Below, piece after piece: positions 1 to 8,157 of a stretch of 64,000 nucleotides of DNA (within the stretch, counting starts at the first letter, position 1; the number at the start of each line of letters is the position of its first letter). A program made the translations under genes and the position numbers. A model generated the notes under the pieces. It worked only from the letters and a program-made list of their open reading frames with translations, was not told the DNA's origin and searched no databases. Source of the stretch: DATENM01 sp045807725 (lineage in GTDB: Bacteria; Acidobacteriota; Blastocatellia; UBA7656); assembly GCA_045807725.1 (NCBI GenBank), contig JBJMGV010000039.1:29692-93691 (forward strand), written 5' to 3'.

Positions 1-1567
1 GTTCGGCGGCGGCACGCGCGGCCAGTTCTTTCGTGTCGATCTTCAGCGCCCGAACCGGCGGCGCGTCAAGCAGGCGTATGCCGCGCCCCTGAAATGCCGC
101 GTGATAACTGATCAAGCCTTTCGCTTCGAGCGCGCCAAGCGAGCGGCGCATCTGCGCGTCGCTCAATCCGAGCTGCGCGGCGATGGCCTTTACGTCAAGC
201 TCGGTCTGCTCGCGCTCGTTGACGTTGCGTGTGAAGATCAAATCGCGCAATACGCCGCCTTCGTTCGAGTCGTCGGAGACGGCGGCGAGCGCCACGTCAA
301 TCGGCGTCTTCATCAGCGCAAGCACCGTCGCTTCGCCGACGCGACCGCGCTCGATGTGGCCGGCTTTCTCCAACACGACGAGCGCCGAATGAATCGACAT
401 ATCGTTCTTGATGCGCAAACGTTCGGACAACTCGCGCGCCGTCAACTCGACGCGCTCCATTCCGAACGAAGCGATCTCGTCGTAGACCTGCTTGATTAAT
501 TCGGGCGAAGGGTGGCTGCCTTCGATGAAGAACTGTTGTGTGCGCGTGTCGGCGTAATTGAACAGCAGCACGCAGTCCGAAGGCTGCCCGTCGCGGCCCG
601 CGCGCCCGACCTCTTGATAATAGGCTTCGATTGAGCCGGGCAGGTGGAAGTGCGCGACAAAGCGTATGTCGGATTTATCAATGCCCATGCCGAAGGCGTT
701 GGTGGCGACGATGGCCTGCGCGTCGCCGCGCATAAACGCGTCTTGCGCGCGGCTGCGTTCGCCGTCATCCATCCCGCCGTGATACATCTCGACGCGCAAG
801 CCCGCGAGCTTTAACTTGGCGGCGATCTGCTCGACGCTCTTGCGCGTCGCGGCGTAGATGATGCCTGAGCCGGTCGAATGATTGATTAACCGTTTAAGGA
901 TGCCGATCTTTTCGCGTTCGGTCGCCGGGTGCATCACGCGCAATGCGAGGTTGGGCCGGTCGAAGCCGGCGACGAAGACTTGCGCGTCCGTCAGGCCGAG
1001 CTGCTCGCAGATGTCTGCACGCACCTGCGGCGTCGCCGTCGCCGTCAGCGCGATGACCTGTGGCCGTCCGAGGCTTTCGATGGCCGGCTTCATCCGCAGA
1101 TAATCGGGGCGAAAGTCATGGCCCCAGTGCGATATGCAATGCGCTTCATCAACGGCGAACAAGCGCACGCCGGTTTCGGCGATGGAATCCATAAACGCCT
1201 GGCTGCGGAAGCGTTCGGGCGCGACGTAGACCAGCTTGTATTCGCCCATACGCAGCCGGCTCAATCGAATGTTGGTCTCGGTATAGTTAAGGCTTGAGTT
1301 GATGAAGGTGGCCGCGATGCCGCGCTCGACCAACTGGTCAACCTGATCTTTCATCAGCGCGATAAGCGGCGACACCACCAGCGTCACGCCTTCGCGCATC
1401 AGGGCGGGCAGTTGGTAGCAAAGCGACTTGCCGCCGCCTGTCGGCATCACGACGACTGTGTCGCGGCCATCGAGCACGGCGCGGACGACTTCGTCCTGGG
1501 CTTCGCGAAAGTCTGTGAAACCAAAATACTGTTGCAGCGCCTCGCGCGCCGGGGTGGCCTCGCTCAC
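1..1567 (-). CDS. recQ: RecQ-family ATP-dependent DNA helicase (3' end cut by window edge)
   Basis: SF2 3'-5' DNA helicase of the RecQ family, about 522 residues visible; the C-terminus lies beyond base 1. Visible motifs: Walker A PTGGGKS (about residues 42-48), the Walker B box AVDEAHCISHWGHD near 140 that carries the RecQ aromatic-rich loop, and the motif VI run YYQEVGRAGRDG near 340. The GTG start at 1567-1565 is chosen because GAGAGGA lies 7 nt upstream and an in-frame TGA closes the frame just before it. No RecQ zinc-finger cysteines follow motif VI directly; a winged-helix-like stretch comes next. The zinc domain may lie in the missing part. Role in recombination and repair is family knowledge. 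Confidence 0.93.
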   Translation of the reverse strand, partial: MSEATPAREALQQYFGFTDFREAQDEVVRAVLDGRDTVVVMPTGGGKSLCYQLPALMREGVTLVVSPLIALMKDQVDQLVERGIAATFINSSLNYTETNIRLSRLRMGEYKLVYVAPERFRSQAFMDSIAETGVRLFAVDEAHCISHWGHDFRPDYLRMKPAIESLGRPQVIALTATATPQVRADICEQLGLTDAQVFVAGFDRPNLALRVMHPATEREKIGILKRLINHSTGSGIIYAATRKSVEQIAAKLKLAGLRVEMYHGGMDDGERSRAQDAFMRGDAQAIVATNAFGMGIDKSDIRFVAHFHLPGSIEAYYQEVGRAGRDGQPSDCVLLFNYADTRTQQFFIEGSHPSPELIKQVYDEIASFGMERVELTARELSERLRIKNDMSIHSALVVLEKAGHIERGRVGEATVLALMKTPIDVALAAVSDDSNEGGVLRDLIFTRNVNEREQTELDVKAIAAQLGLSDAQMRRSLGALEAKGLISYHAAFQGRGIRLLDAPPVRALKIDTKELAARAAAE

Positions 1568-1733
1568 TTCGATGTCCTCTCAGCGGTTGTTGCGGTTGTG
1601 GGTTGCGCTGGATTGTTGACCACTAACAAAGAAAACCATACCACGCACCGAAAGAAAATCACAACTGCCGTCATTTCGCCGATGAACAATGGCGAGCCGA
1701 AAATATAATTGACTACACAGGTGAGTTTAGTGA

Positions 1734-1762
1734 TTGACAAAATGGCTCTGCCCGCCTATATC
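1734..1762 (+). promoter_or_regulatory. sigma-70-type promoter
   Basis: TTGACA at 1734-1739 and TATATC at 1757-1762 are 17 bp apart. It points toward the sigma-like gene starting at 1907, with a leader of about 138 nt. The rest of 1568-1906 shows no convincing gene. Confidence 0.55.
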
Positions 1763-1906
1763 CATCGCGTCTCAATTCAGCCCGCATATCCAACGGAGCG
1801 CGCCTGACCGAAAGCGCCTGATTACTAAAGTGGCGTCGAGAGTATGGCAAGGGGTCCTACTCTTTCGGCGTAGTCATCAAGCCTGAGCTAACGACATCGA
1901 GGCGAT

Positions 1907-2509
1907 GTGTCTGAGGCGTCCACCAACCTGACGGCCCGCGCCCGCCAGCGCACGAATGAACCACGAGTCGCCGCGCCGACGAAGGACGACATAACGATGG
2001 GTGATTACACGGTCAACTGGCCACCATTCGATACAGTATACGATGATGAATTCGGCACGCTCGATGCCGGCATCTATGCGGTCGTCGGCGGTCAGTGGCC
2101 AGCGGCGCGCCGCTTTGCCGAGTCAAGGCTCGGAGACGCCGCGACCGGGCTGCGCTTGATGATTCAAGCGACGGCCATTGTCTCACGGCGGCAGGCCGAG
2201 CTTGCGGGTGGGATTGAGAGCCCGGCGGCGCTTTTGATGTTCACCTTCAAGCGGCTCGTGCTCGGCGAGTTAAAGAAGCACAACCGGCGTCGCGGGCTGG
2301 AAGACGAGCGGCAGGTGGAGCTAATGCCGCGCACGGACGACACGGCGGACGCGCTCGACCAGAAGATTCTCATCGAGCAACTCTATGCGCGCATGGATGC
2401 GTGGAAAGATGAATTGGGCGCGACAGCGGATGCGTGTTGCTCCTGCCTCACCAGTGAACGCGGCTCGGTCATCCTCTGCGGGCCGCGCTCATTACTTCTT
2501 GATGCCTAA
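1907..2509 (+). CDS. sigma-factor-like protein lacking region 4, probably truncated
   Basis: 200-residue frame. The middle part (roughly residues 55-165) resembles the sigma-70 region 2-like half of acidobacterial sigma-factor-like proteins: an acidic N-terminus, an amphipathic helix around RRFAESRLGDAATG, the basic stretch GELKKHNRRRGLEDER and an IEQLYARMDAW segment. In full-length relatives a region 4 helix-turn-helix would follow. Here the frame runs into low-quality sequence from about residue 175 and stops 18 bp inside the 3' end of the convergent glycosyltransferase gene. GTG at 1907 has GAGG nearby; ATG at 1997 (after GAAGGA) is an alternative start. The family link is a weak visual inference. 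It may be a decaying gene or an unrelated hypothetical protein. Confidence 0.5.
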   Translation: MSEASTNLTARARQRTNEPRVAAPTKDDITMGDYTVNWPPFDTVYDDEFGTLDAGIYAVVGGQWPAARRFAESRLGDAATGLRLMIQATAIVSRRQAELAGGIESPAALLMFTFKRLVLGELKKHNRRRGLEDERQVELMPRTDDTADALDQKILIEQLYARMDAWKDELGATADACCSCLTSERGSVILCGPRSLLLDA

Positions 2510-3250
2510 ACCGAGAAAGAGAATAGGACGGAAGATTTTCCACCAGTCGGTGAGAGCGCGCATCTTGGTGTAAGCGATGCCGTCGGTCTTGGGGTATTCA
2601 ATCGTCACCGGCGCTTCGATGACCTTGTGGCGCAGGCGCAGCGCCTTGAACAGCAAGTAAGGCTCCAACTCGTAACGGTCGAGCCAGTCTTGCCAGAGGT
2701 TGATGCGCTGGTCGTCGAACAACGAAAGCTTGATGGCGCGGAAGCCGCTCGATGCGTCGGTGACGCGCCTGCCGCAGAAGAGCGAGAACAGAAAGGTATA
2801 GCCGCGCGTGCCGATCTTACGGCGCAAAGGCATGCGCAAGTATTCGCCGCCATCGAGGTAACGTGAACCCTGCACCAGCTCAGCTTCGCCGCGAAGAATC
2901 GGCCCAACCAGTCGCGGAATCTGCTCAGGCGGAGTCTTGCCGCCGCCCGAAACGATGACGACGATGTCATAGCCTTCGGCGCGCGCATAATCGATGCCCG
3001 CGCGGATGGCCGCGCCGACGCCGCGATTATTGCCTTGTCGGATGACCGTTGCGCCAGCGCGCTCGGCGTAATCGCCGGTTGCGTCGCTTGAACCGTCGTC
3101 AACAACGACTGTAGCTTCGACCACATCGCGCGGCACGGCTTCGACGACGCGGGCGATGCGCTCGCCTTCGTTCCAAGCCGGCGCGATGCAGAGCACGCGC
3201 GGCAGAGGGCGCGTCGCCACATTCAGGTCGAGCGCCTTCGACGCGCTCAC
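2492..3250 (-). CDS. glycosyltransferase family 2 (DPM1/DPG-synthase-like)
   Basis: 252-residue inverting GT-A glycosyltransferase, likely transferring a sugar from a nucleotide donor to a polyprenyl phosphate or glycan. Visible: the opening PAWNEGERIARVVEAVP, the nucleotide-binding VDDGSSD near residue 45, and the acceptor-side GSRYLDGGEYLRMPLRR. No C-terminal membrane helices, so soluble or peripheral. The start is taken as GTG at 3250 because it overlaps the stop of the upstream epimerase gene in a GTGA arrangement, typical of translational coupling. An upstream in-frame ATG at 3283 would give 263 residues. With the epimerase it suggests surface polysaccharide or glycolipid synthesis. The substrate is unknown. 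Confidence 0.85.
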   Translation of the reverse strand: MSASKALDLNVATRPLPRVLCIAPAWNEGERIARVVEAVPRDVVEATVVVDDGSSDATGDYAERAGATVIRQGNNRGVGAAIRAGIDYARAEGYDIVVIVSGGGKTPPEQIPRLVGPILRGEAELVQGSRYLDGGEYLRMPLRRKIGTRGYTFLFSLFCGRRVTDASSGFRAIKLSLFDDQRINLWQDWLDRYELEPYLLFKALRLRHKVIEAPVTIEYPKTDGIAYTKMRALTDWWKIFRPILFLGLGIKK

Positions 3251-4221
3251 GCTTGTTTCCCTTCGATGTTCTCTTTCAGCCATTGGTAAGTTCGGCGCAG
3301 CCCTTCTTCGATAATGACAGAAGGAACCCAGCGCAGCTCGCGGCGAATCTTTTCGATGTTGACGACGCGGCGGCGGATATTATCAATGTCACGGCGGTCC
3401 ACATAAGCCGGCTCGGCCTCGGCCCCGGTGATACGAAGGATCATTCGCGCCAGTTGATTAATTGTCGTCTCGCGTCCTGTGCCGACATTATAGACCTGCC
3501 CTTCGGCCTTCGACGAGATGCCGGCGAGCATCGTCGCCTCGACCACATCGTCAATGTAAGTGAAGTCGCGCGTCTGTTCGCCGTCGCCGTGAATGCGCGG
3601 CGCTTCGTTGCTCATCGCCGACTCGAAGAACTTGGCGATGACGCCGCAGTAAGGATTGTCGGGGCGCTGGCGTGTGCCGTAGACGTTGGAGTAGCGCACC
3701 GCCGCGACCGACAGGCCATAGCTTTCGTAAAAGGCCTTGCAGTAATTCTCGCCGGCGAACTTCGAGACGGCGTAAGGGCTGAGCATGTTCGTCGCGTCGT
3801 CTTCGTTGATGGGCAGGTAACGCGGGTTGCCATAGACCGACGCCGACGAGGCGTAGACCGTGCGCGGCACGCCGGTTTCACGCGCGGCCAGCAGAACGTT
3901 GAGCGTGCCGCCGATGTTGACTTCGTAATCTTCGCGCGGGTTGCGCGTCGAGACGATGATGTTGCGCGCCGCTTCGTGAAAGATGATGGCCGCACCTTTG
4001 ACCACGTCGCGGACCAACTCGTCATCGGTCACGCTGCCGCGAACGACTTCGAGATTGGCGTCAGCGGTGGGCAGGTTCTCCATCGTGCCGGTGTAAAAGT
4101 CGTCGAGCACGACGACGCGCGCGCCTTCCTTCAGCAGACGCTCGACGAGGTTAGAGCCGACGAAGCCCGCGCCGCCCGTTACCACGATTCGCTGCCCGGA
4201 CAACTTTTCAAAAGGGGTCAT
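3247..4221 (-). CDS. NAD-dependent epimerase/dehydratase (extended SDR)
   Basis: 324-residue extended short-chain dehydrogenase/reductase of the UDP-sugar 4-epimerase type. Rossmann glycine motif VTGGAGFVGSNL is near residue 12, the DD of VVLDDFY contacts the cofactor, and the catalytic YxxxK appears as SPYAVSKFAGE. It probably interconverts or modifies a nucleotide sugar for glycan synthesis with the coupled GT2 gene. Start ATG at 4221 is preferred because GGAGAG lies 7 nt upstream; an upstream ATG at 4305 would add 28 residues without family similarity. The exact sugar substrate cannot be read from sequence. Confidence 0.88.
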   Translation of the reverse strand: MTPFEKLSGQRIVVTGGAGFVGSNLVERLLKEGARVVVLDDFYTGTMENLPTADANLEVVRGSVTDDELVRDVVKGAAIIFHEAARNIIVSTRNPREDYEVNIGGTLNVLLAARETGVPRTVYASSASVYGNPRYLPINEDDATNMLSPYAVSKFAGENYCKAFYESYGLSVAAVRYSNVYGTRQRPDNPYCGVIAKFFESAMSNEAPRIHGDGEQTRDFTYIDDVVEATMLAGISSKAEGQVYNVGTGRETTINQLARMILRITGAEAEPAYVDRRDIDNIRRRVVNIEKIRRELRWVPSVIIEEGLRRTYQWLKENIEGKQA

Positions 4222-4414
4222 GAATGATCTCTCCGATATTTGAGACGCGCCACGCCTTGCACAGATGAAATGTAATGAAACAAACAATGGCGCGAGGCCG
4301 GCCAAATAACCTGTGAAGGATACCCGATTTTATTCACACAAGCCAACCGCAAATGCATTTTTCGCTTGCGCGCACGCGGAGGTCGGCGCGAGACTTCTAG
4401 GGGGAGAACCAACG

Positions 4415-4642
4415 ATGATTGATGAACGGCAACAACACCTCGAACTCATCGCCGCCAGCCTGACGCAATCCTATTATTCAGTGCATACCGGCGGCAGTCC
4501 CGACCACCGCGACATCCTCGAAACTTACCTCTTCCTGCTCGACGCGCTCGTCGAACACGACGATCAAAAACCGGGCGAGAGGCCATTGAGCGCCGGCGAC
4601 ACGCTCGCGCCATTCGATAAGGATAAGCCGGGCGAATGGTGA
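4415..4642 (+). CDS. small hypothetical protein
   Basis: 75 residues, acidic, rich in His and Asp, without signal peptide or membrane segment. The ATG at 4415 follows GGGGGAGA at a good distance, better than the upstream ATG at 4313. It is divergent from the epimerase gene and ends just before the GC-rich inverted repeat. No family recognised. Confidence 0.6.
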   Translation: MIDERQQHLELIAASLTQSYYSVHTGGSPDHRDILETYLFLLDALVEHDDQKPGERPLSAGDTLAPFDKDKPGEW

Positions 4643-4660
4643 CGCCGGGAGGGAAGAAAC

Positions 4661-4766
4661 AACGCGGCGACGCGGCGACACGGCGACGCGGCGAAGGAGG
4701 GGCAGAGCCATAAACCGCTCATCTTTCCCCGGGTCGCTGTGTCGCCGTATCGCCGCGTCGCTCTTC
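4661..4766. repeat. 8-bp-unit inverted repeat element (GGCGACGC family), copy 1
   Basis: The left arm carries about four octamers of the form GGCGACGC (4664-4696). The right arm has the complementary octamers GTCGCCGC-like (4732-4764), with about 40 bp between. The same architecture recurs at 52.3 kb and inside the kinase gene at 61 kb. The right arm ends just before the hemW promoter. Confidence 0.8.
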
Positions 4767-4774
4767 ACGGCGCG

Positions 4775-4783
4775 TGCTATACT
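4775..4783 (+). promoter_or_regulatory. extended -10 promoter of hemW, predicts leaderless mRNA
   Basis: TGCTATACT matches an extended -10 (TGnTATAAT). Its last base is 6 nt before the GTG start codon at 4790, so transcription should begin at or next to the start codon. No Shine-Dalgarno sequence precedes the gene and no good -35 box is visible. Confidence 0.6.
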
Positions 4784-4789
4784 CGTTAA

Positions 4790-5980
4790 GTGAATCAGCG
4801 GGCAGGAATCTACATTCACATCCCTTTCTGCGCGCGCAAGTGTACCTATTGCGCCTTCAACACGACGGATTACTTTGAAGACCTGGCGGCGCGCTACGTC
4901 AACGCCGTGCGCCAGGAGATTCAGCACTGGGGCGAACGGCTGGCGCACGATCATGCATCTCGCGTCTCGGTTGACACGATCTATTTCGGCGGCGGCACGC
5001 CGTCCATCATCGAAGCCGACCAACTCGCGCCGCTTGTTGCTGCCTGCCGCGAATCGTTCAACGTCGCGCCCGACGCGGAAGTAACGATTGAGATTAACCC
5101 CTCGACCTTCACGCGCGACAAGATCAAGGGCTGGCTTGAAGGCGGCATCAATCGCGCCAGCGTCGGCGTGCAGTCATTTATTGATGAAGAACTCGCGGCG
5201 CTGTCGCGGACGCACACAGCGGCAGACGCGCGGCTCACGGTCACGGCGTTGCGCGAGGCCGGCTTTGAAAATATCAGCCTCGATCTGATCGCCGGACTGC
5301 CCGGCCAATCGCTCGCCGACTGGCGCTTTAATCTCGAAGAAGCCTTGCGCCTCGGCCCCGAACACCTGTCGCTTTACCTGCTCGAAGTCAAGGAAGGCAC
5401 GCAGCTCTTTGCCCAATTGAAACGCGGCCAGCGCCCGCCGCCTGATGACGACACCGCCGCCGAGATGTATCGAATGATCTGCGCGGCGACCGCTCGCGCA
5501 GGCTTCGAGCAGTACGAGATTTCCAACTTCGCACGCCTTGAGCCTGAGCCGTGGAAGGGGATGGGCAGCGCGCCTTCGCGGTTCCGCTCGCGGCACAATC
5601 TGAAGTATTGGACGGGCGCGGCCTTTTATGGCTTCGGCTGCGGCGCGCACTCTTACGACGGGCGCGCCCGCTGGGTCAATCGGCTAAAGACCGACAGCTA
5701 CATCGCGGCGGTCAACGAGCGCGGCGAAGCCATAGCCGAGCGTCACGAATTGACGGACGAAGACCGCGCCACTGAAGCGCTGTTTATGGAATTGCGGCTC
5801 AGCGAAGGCGTCGCGCTTGCGGCCTTCCGCGATGAATACGGCGTTGACGTGCTGGCGCGCTACGCCGGCGAGTTGCCGAGATTGTGCGAAGCCGGCTTGA
5901 TTCAAATCACCGATGAGCGCATGATGCTGACGGACAAAGGGCGCTTGCTCTCTAACGAAGTTTTCGTATTGTTGATATGA
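4790..5980 (+). CDS. hemW: HemW-type radical SAM protein (heme chaperone)
   Basis: 396 residues, the usual length of HemW. The N-terminal YIHIPFCARKCTYCAFN gives the radical-SAM CxxxCxxC motif at Cys14, Cys18 and Cys21. The following Phe, rather than Cys, separates HemW from the oxidative coproporphyrinogen dehydrogenase HemN. YFGGGTPS and EINP motifs follow, and the C-terminal HemN_C-like part runs from about 290. Family knowledge: HemW binds heme and a 4Fe-4S cluster and inserts heme into cytoplasmic targets. GTG start, with no ribosome binding site (see promoter). It stands alone between a repeat element and a VWA gene. Confidence 0.9.
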   Translation: MNQRAGIYIHIPFCARKCTYCAFNTTDYFEDLAARYVNAVRQEIQHWGERLAHDHASRVSVDTIYFGGGTPSIIEADQLAPLVAACRESFNVAPDAEVTIEINPSTFTRDKIKGWLEGGINRASVGVQSFIDEELAALSRTHTAADARLTVTALREAGFENISLDLIAGLPGQSLADWRFNLEEALRLGPEHLSLYLLEVKEGTQLFAQLKRGQRPPPDDDTAAEMYRMICAATARAGFEQYEISNFARLEPEPWKGMGSAPSRFRSRHNLKYWTGAAFYGFGCGAHSYDGRARWVNRLKTDSYIAAVNERGEAIAERHELTDEDRATEALFMELRLSEGVALAAFRDEYGVDVLARYAGELPRLCEAGLIQITDERMMLTDKGRLLSNEVFVLLI

Positions 5981-6127
5981 TCGGCAGTGTAAGCCTCTAC
6001 TAAGGATGTGACGCAGGCCACAGAACCTGCGCGAGAAGAGATCAAGAACGCGGGCACGCACCCGCGCAAGATGAATCATTGAAAAGCGCGGTGCGGTAAC
6101 TTGCGCCACGAAACGGTGGAGATTCCT

Positions 6128-7276
6128 ATGAACGGAATGAAGGTTCGAGCCGTTTTTGCTCTTTGCCTGACGCTGGCAATGGTTAGTGATCTGTCTGCCC
6201 AGAGCGGGCGGTTGCGCAAGCAAGCGCCGGTTCGACCACCCCACATCGACGACAGCGATCCTGTCCGCCTGCGCGTCGAAGAAGTGTTGCTCGCCATTAA
6301 TGTGCGCAACGCCTTCGGCAAGCTGCCCGTAGACTTGAAACGCACAGACTTCATCGTCACCGAAGACGGCAAGCGCCACGAAGTCAACGATGTGATGCGC
6401 ACGCCCGCCAACATCCTTTTCATCCTCGACACCAGCGGCGAGCAGACCGTCAAGAACATCAACGCCCACCGCGACCTTGCTTTGAAGATGATCGAAGCAC
6501 TGGGCGCTGAAGACCGCGCCGCCATCATCACCTACGGCGATTCGATTCAACTGCTGTCAGCGTGGACCGGCGACAAGACGGCGCTGCGTCGCGCTCTGCA
6601 ATGGAAGTTCAAGCCCGGTATCGAGGCCGATTTTTATAACAGCATCATCTACGGTTGCGACGAAGTCTTGTCGAAAGTGTCGGGCCGTCGCAGCATCGTC
6701 TTGCTGACCGACGGCATTGATTCGTATGAGAAGCCTGTGGTCGAAGGCGCAACGCTGATGTTTGAAAAGGCGCTGGCGGCGCTGCACCGCGCTCGCGCCA
6801 CCGTGTACGTCGCCGGGCAGAACGAGATTCTGCTGAAGGCGCTTAAGCCCGAAGCCTACAACGCGCTGTCGTGGTACGAGCGGCTCGACCCGATGCAACG
6901 TAAAAAGATTGACCGCCTGCGCCGCTACTATCGCCAGCTCGAAGCGTCAGAGCTATCGCTGAAAGGCTTGGCCGAAGAGACGGGCGGCGTCGCCTGGCTG
7001 CCGGAAACGCGCGAAGCCTTTGTCGGTATGAGCAACCGCATGGTCGAAGAGATTGGTACAGAATGTGTGATTGCTTACTCAACCGAGCGAGCGGCGGCGG
7101 ACGCCAGTTTTCATGCCATCAAAGTTTACGGCACGCGGGCCGATATCTCGATTCGCTTCCGTCGCGGCATCTATGCCAACAGCATCGCTGAAAAAGTGCG
7201 CGGCGCGTTGTCTTTCCTTTCTGATTCGTTCATAAGCCGGCGCGAGACAGACCTACTGCGCGCCGCCGGGTTATAG
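6128..7276 (+). CDS. secreted VWA-domain protein (acidobacterial VWFA-related type)
   Basis: 382 residues with an N-terminal signal peptide ending near LSAQ and a von Willebrand A domain of the type common in Acidobacteriota (TIGR03436-like). Before the VWA core there is the characteristic LAINVRNAFGK...DFIVTEDGK segment. The MIDAS motif reads ILDTSGEQ near residue 95: the first Asp and Ser are kept, but the second Ser of DxSxS is Glu. TDGID near 200 supplies the later MIDAS Asp. ATG at 6128 follows GGTGGAG by 6 nt. Likely periplasmic or surface protein-protein interaction; partner unknown. Divergence of the MIDAS may alter metal binding. Confidence 0.85.
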   Translation: MNGMKVRAVFALCLTLAMVSDLSAQSGRLRKQAPVRPPHIDDSDPVRLRVEEVLLAINVRNAFGKLPVDLKRTDFIVTEDGKRHEVNDVMRTPANILFILDTSGEQTVKNINAHRDLALKMIEALGAEDRAAIITYGDSIQLLSAWTGDKTALRRALQWKFKPGIEADFYNSIIYGCDEVLSKVSGRRSIVLLTDGIDSYEKPVVEGATLMFEKALAALHRARATVYVAGQNEILLKALKPEAYNALSWYERLDPMQRKKIDRLRRYYRQLEASELSLKGLAEETGGVAWLPETREAFVGMSNRMVEEIGTECVIAYSTERAAADASFHAIKVYGTRADISIRFRRGIYANSIAEKVRGALSFLSDSFISRRETDLLRAAGL

Positions 7277-7349
7277 CGATCCCGCCGGTTCGTTTTGTTT
7301 TAAGATAAAAGTGGGGAAGTTCAGGGACTGCTAAAGCGATGGTGAGTCT

Positions 7350-7380
7350 TGCGCCTGCGTTTGGGCGCATTCGTTTGTTC
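7350..7380. terminator. probable hairpin terminator between convergent genes
   Basis: TGCGCC pairs with GGCGCA around a 7-8 nt loop, followed by a T-rich stretch. It sits between the convergent VWA gene and the coiled-coil gene ending at 7385. The stem is short. Confidence 0.4.
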
Positions 7381-7384
7381 GTAT

Positions 7385-7696
7385 TCAGGAAGCTTTCTTC
7401 TCAAGCCCTTCGACCCGCTCCCATAAATCTCCTATCTCAGAGCGGTAATCAAGAAAGTCCTTAGCAAGGTATGTTATCTTGCGCTCGATGGCGCGAAGCC
7501 CGCGCTCGACATCTTTACGAAGATTTGCGATTTCACCGTCCACTGCGTTGAACCGTTGGTCAACTACATCGAATCGCTGGTTGACATCGTTTCGCAGGTC
7601 CGCAATGCTGCCGGCGACTGCGTTGATTCGTTCCAACACCGTTGTGAGTGTTGGCTGTGTGGTGGCGTCATTGGGTGTTTGATCGTTGCTGCTCAT
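7385..7696 (-). CDS. small coiled-coil protein
   Basis: 103 residues, nearly all predicted helix, with heptad spacing and repeated segments such as QRFDVVDQRF and QRFNAVD, then ERVEGLEKK at the end. No membrane segment or signal. A perfect AGGAGG sits 5 nt before the ATG. Such short coiled-coil proteins are common and the function cannot be assigned; oligomerisation is the safest inference. Confidence 0.75.
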   Translation of the reverse strand: MSSNDQTPNDATTQPTLTTVLERINAVAGSIADLRNDVNQRFDVVDQRFNAVDGEIANLRKDVERGLRAIERKITYLAKDFLDYRSEIGDLWERVEGLEKKAS

Positions 7697-7779
7697 GTTG
7701 CCTCCTTTCCGAATTCATTATCTCAAACAACTGCAAAATACTATACGCCGTTTAATGGTCTTAAGGTGAGAAGAAAATT

Positions 7780-7974
7780 ATGCTGCGCGAACCGTTCAAG
7801 CCGCCGCGCGCGCCACTCGCACCACGCTTGCTGCGCTTCGTGACAATAACGTGGACGCTCTTTGGTGGATGTGTAACACTTTCATTTCCGCAAACGTCTT
7901 TATCAGCGGCGCGAGTGCCCGCGCCGAAAAGATCGCTGGAACACGACAAGCCGCAGCCTTGCGTTCTCTGCTAA
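7780..7974 (+). CDS. possible small protein, weak support
   Basis: 64 residues with one hydrophobic stretch around LLRFVTITWTLFGGCV. GGTGAG lies 9 nt before the ATG. No family recognised and no conserved context; it may be non-coding. The rest of 7697-8157 shows nothing else convincing. Confidence 0.25.
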   Translation: MLREPFKPPRAPLAPRLLRFVTITWTLFGGCVTLSFPQTSLSAARVPAPKRSLEHDKPQPCVLC

Positions 7975-8157
7975 CGGCAGCGAACCGCGACGGTCGTCTG
8001 CCTCTAAAATTTTATAAGCCGAGCGCCGCTGTGATGCGCGACCCGCGCCCGACGGCGCTTGAAAATTGAGCGGAACAAATGCCACTCGTCGTGCGTCTAA
8101 GCTGACGGTTGAACGAGGCGGCGACAAGCACCAACCTTAATCTGCGGATAAGAGATA

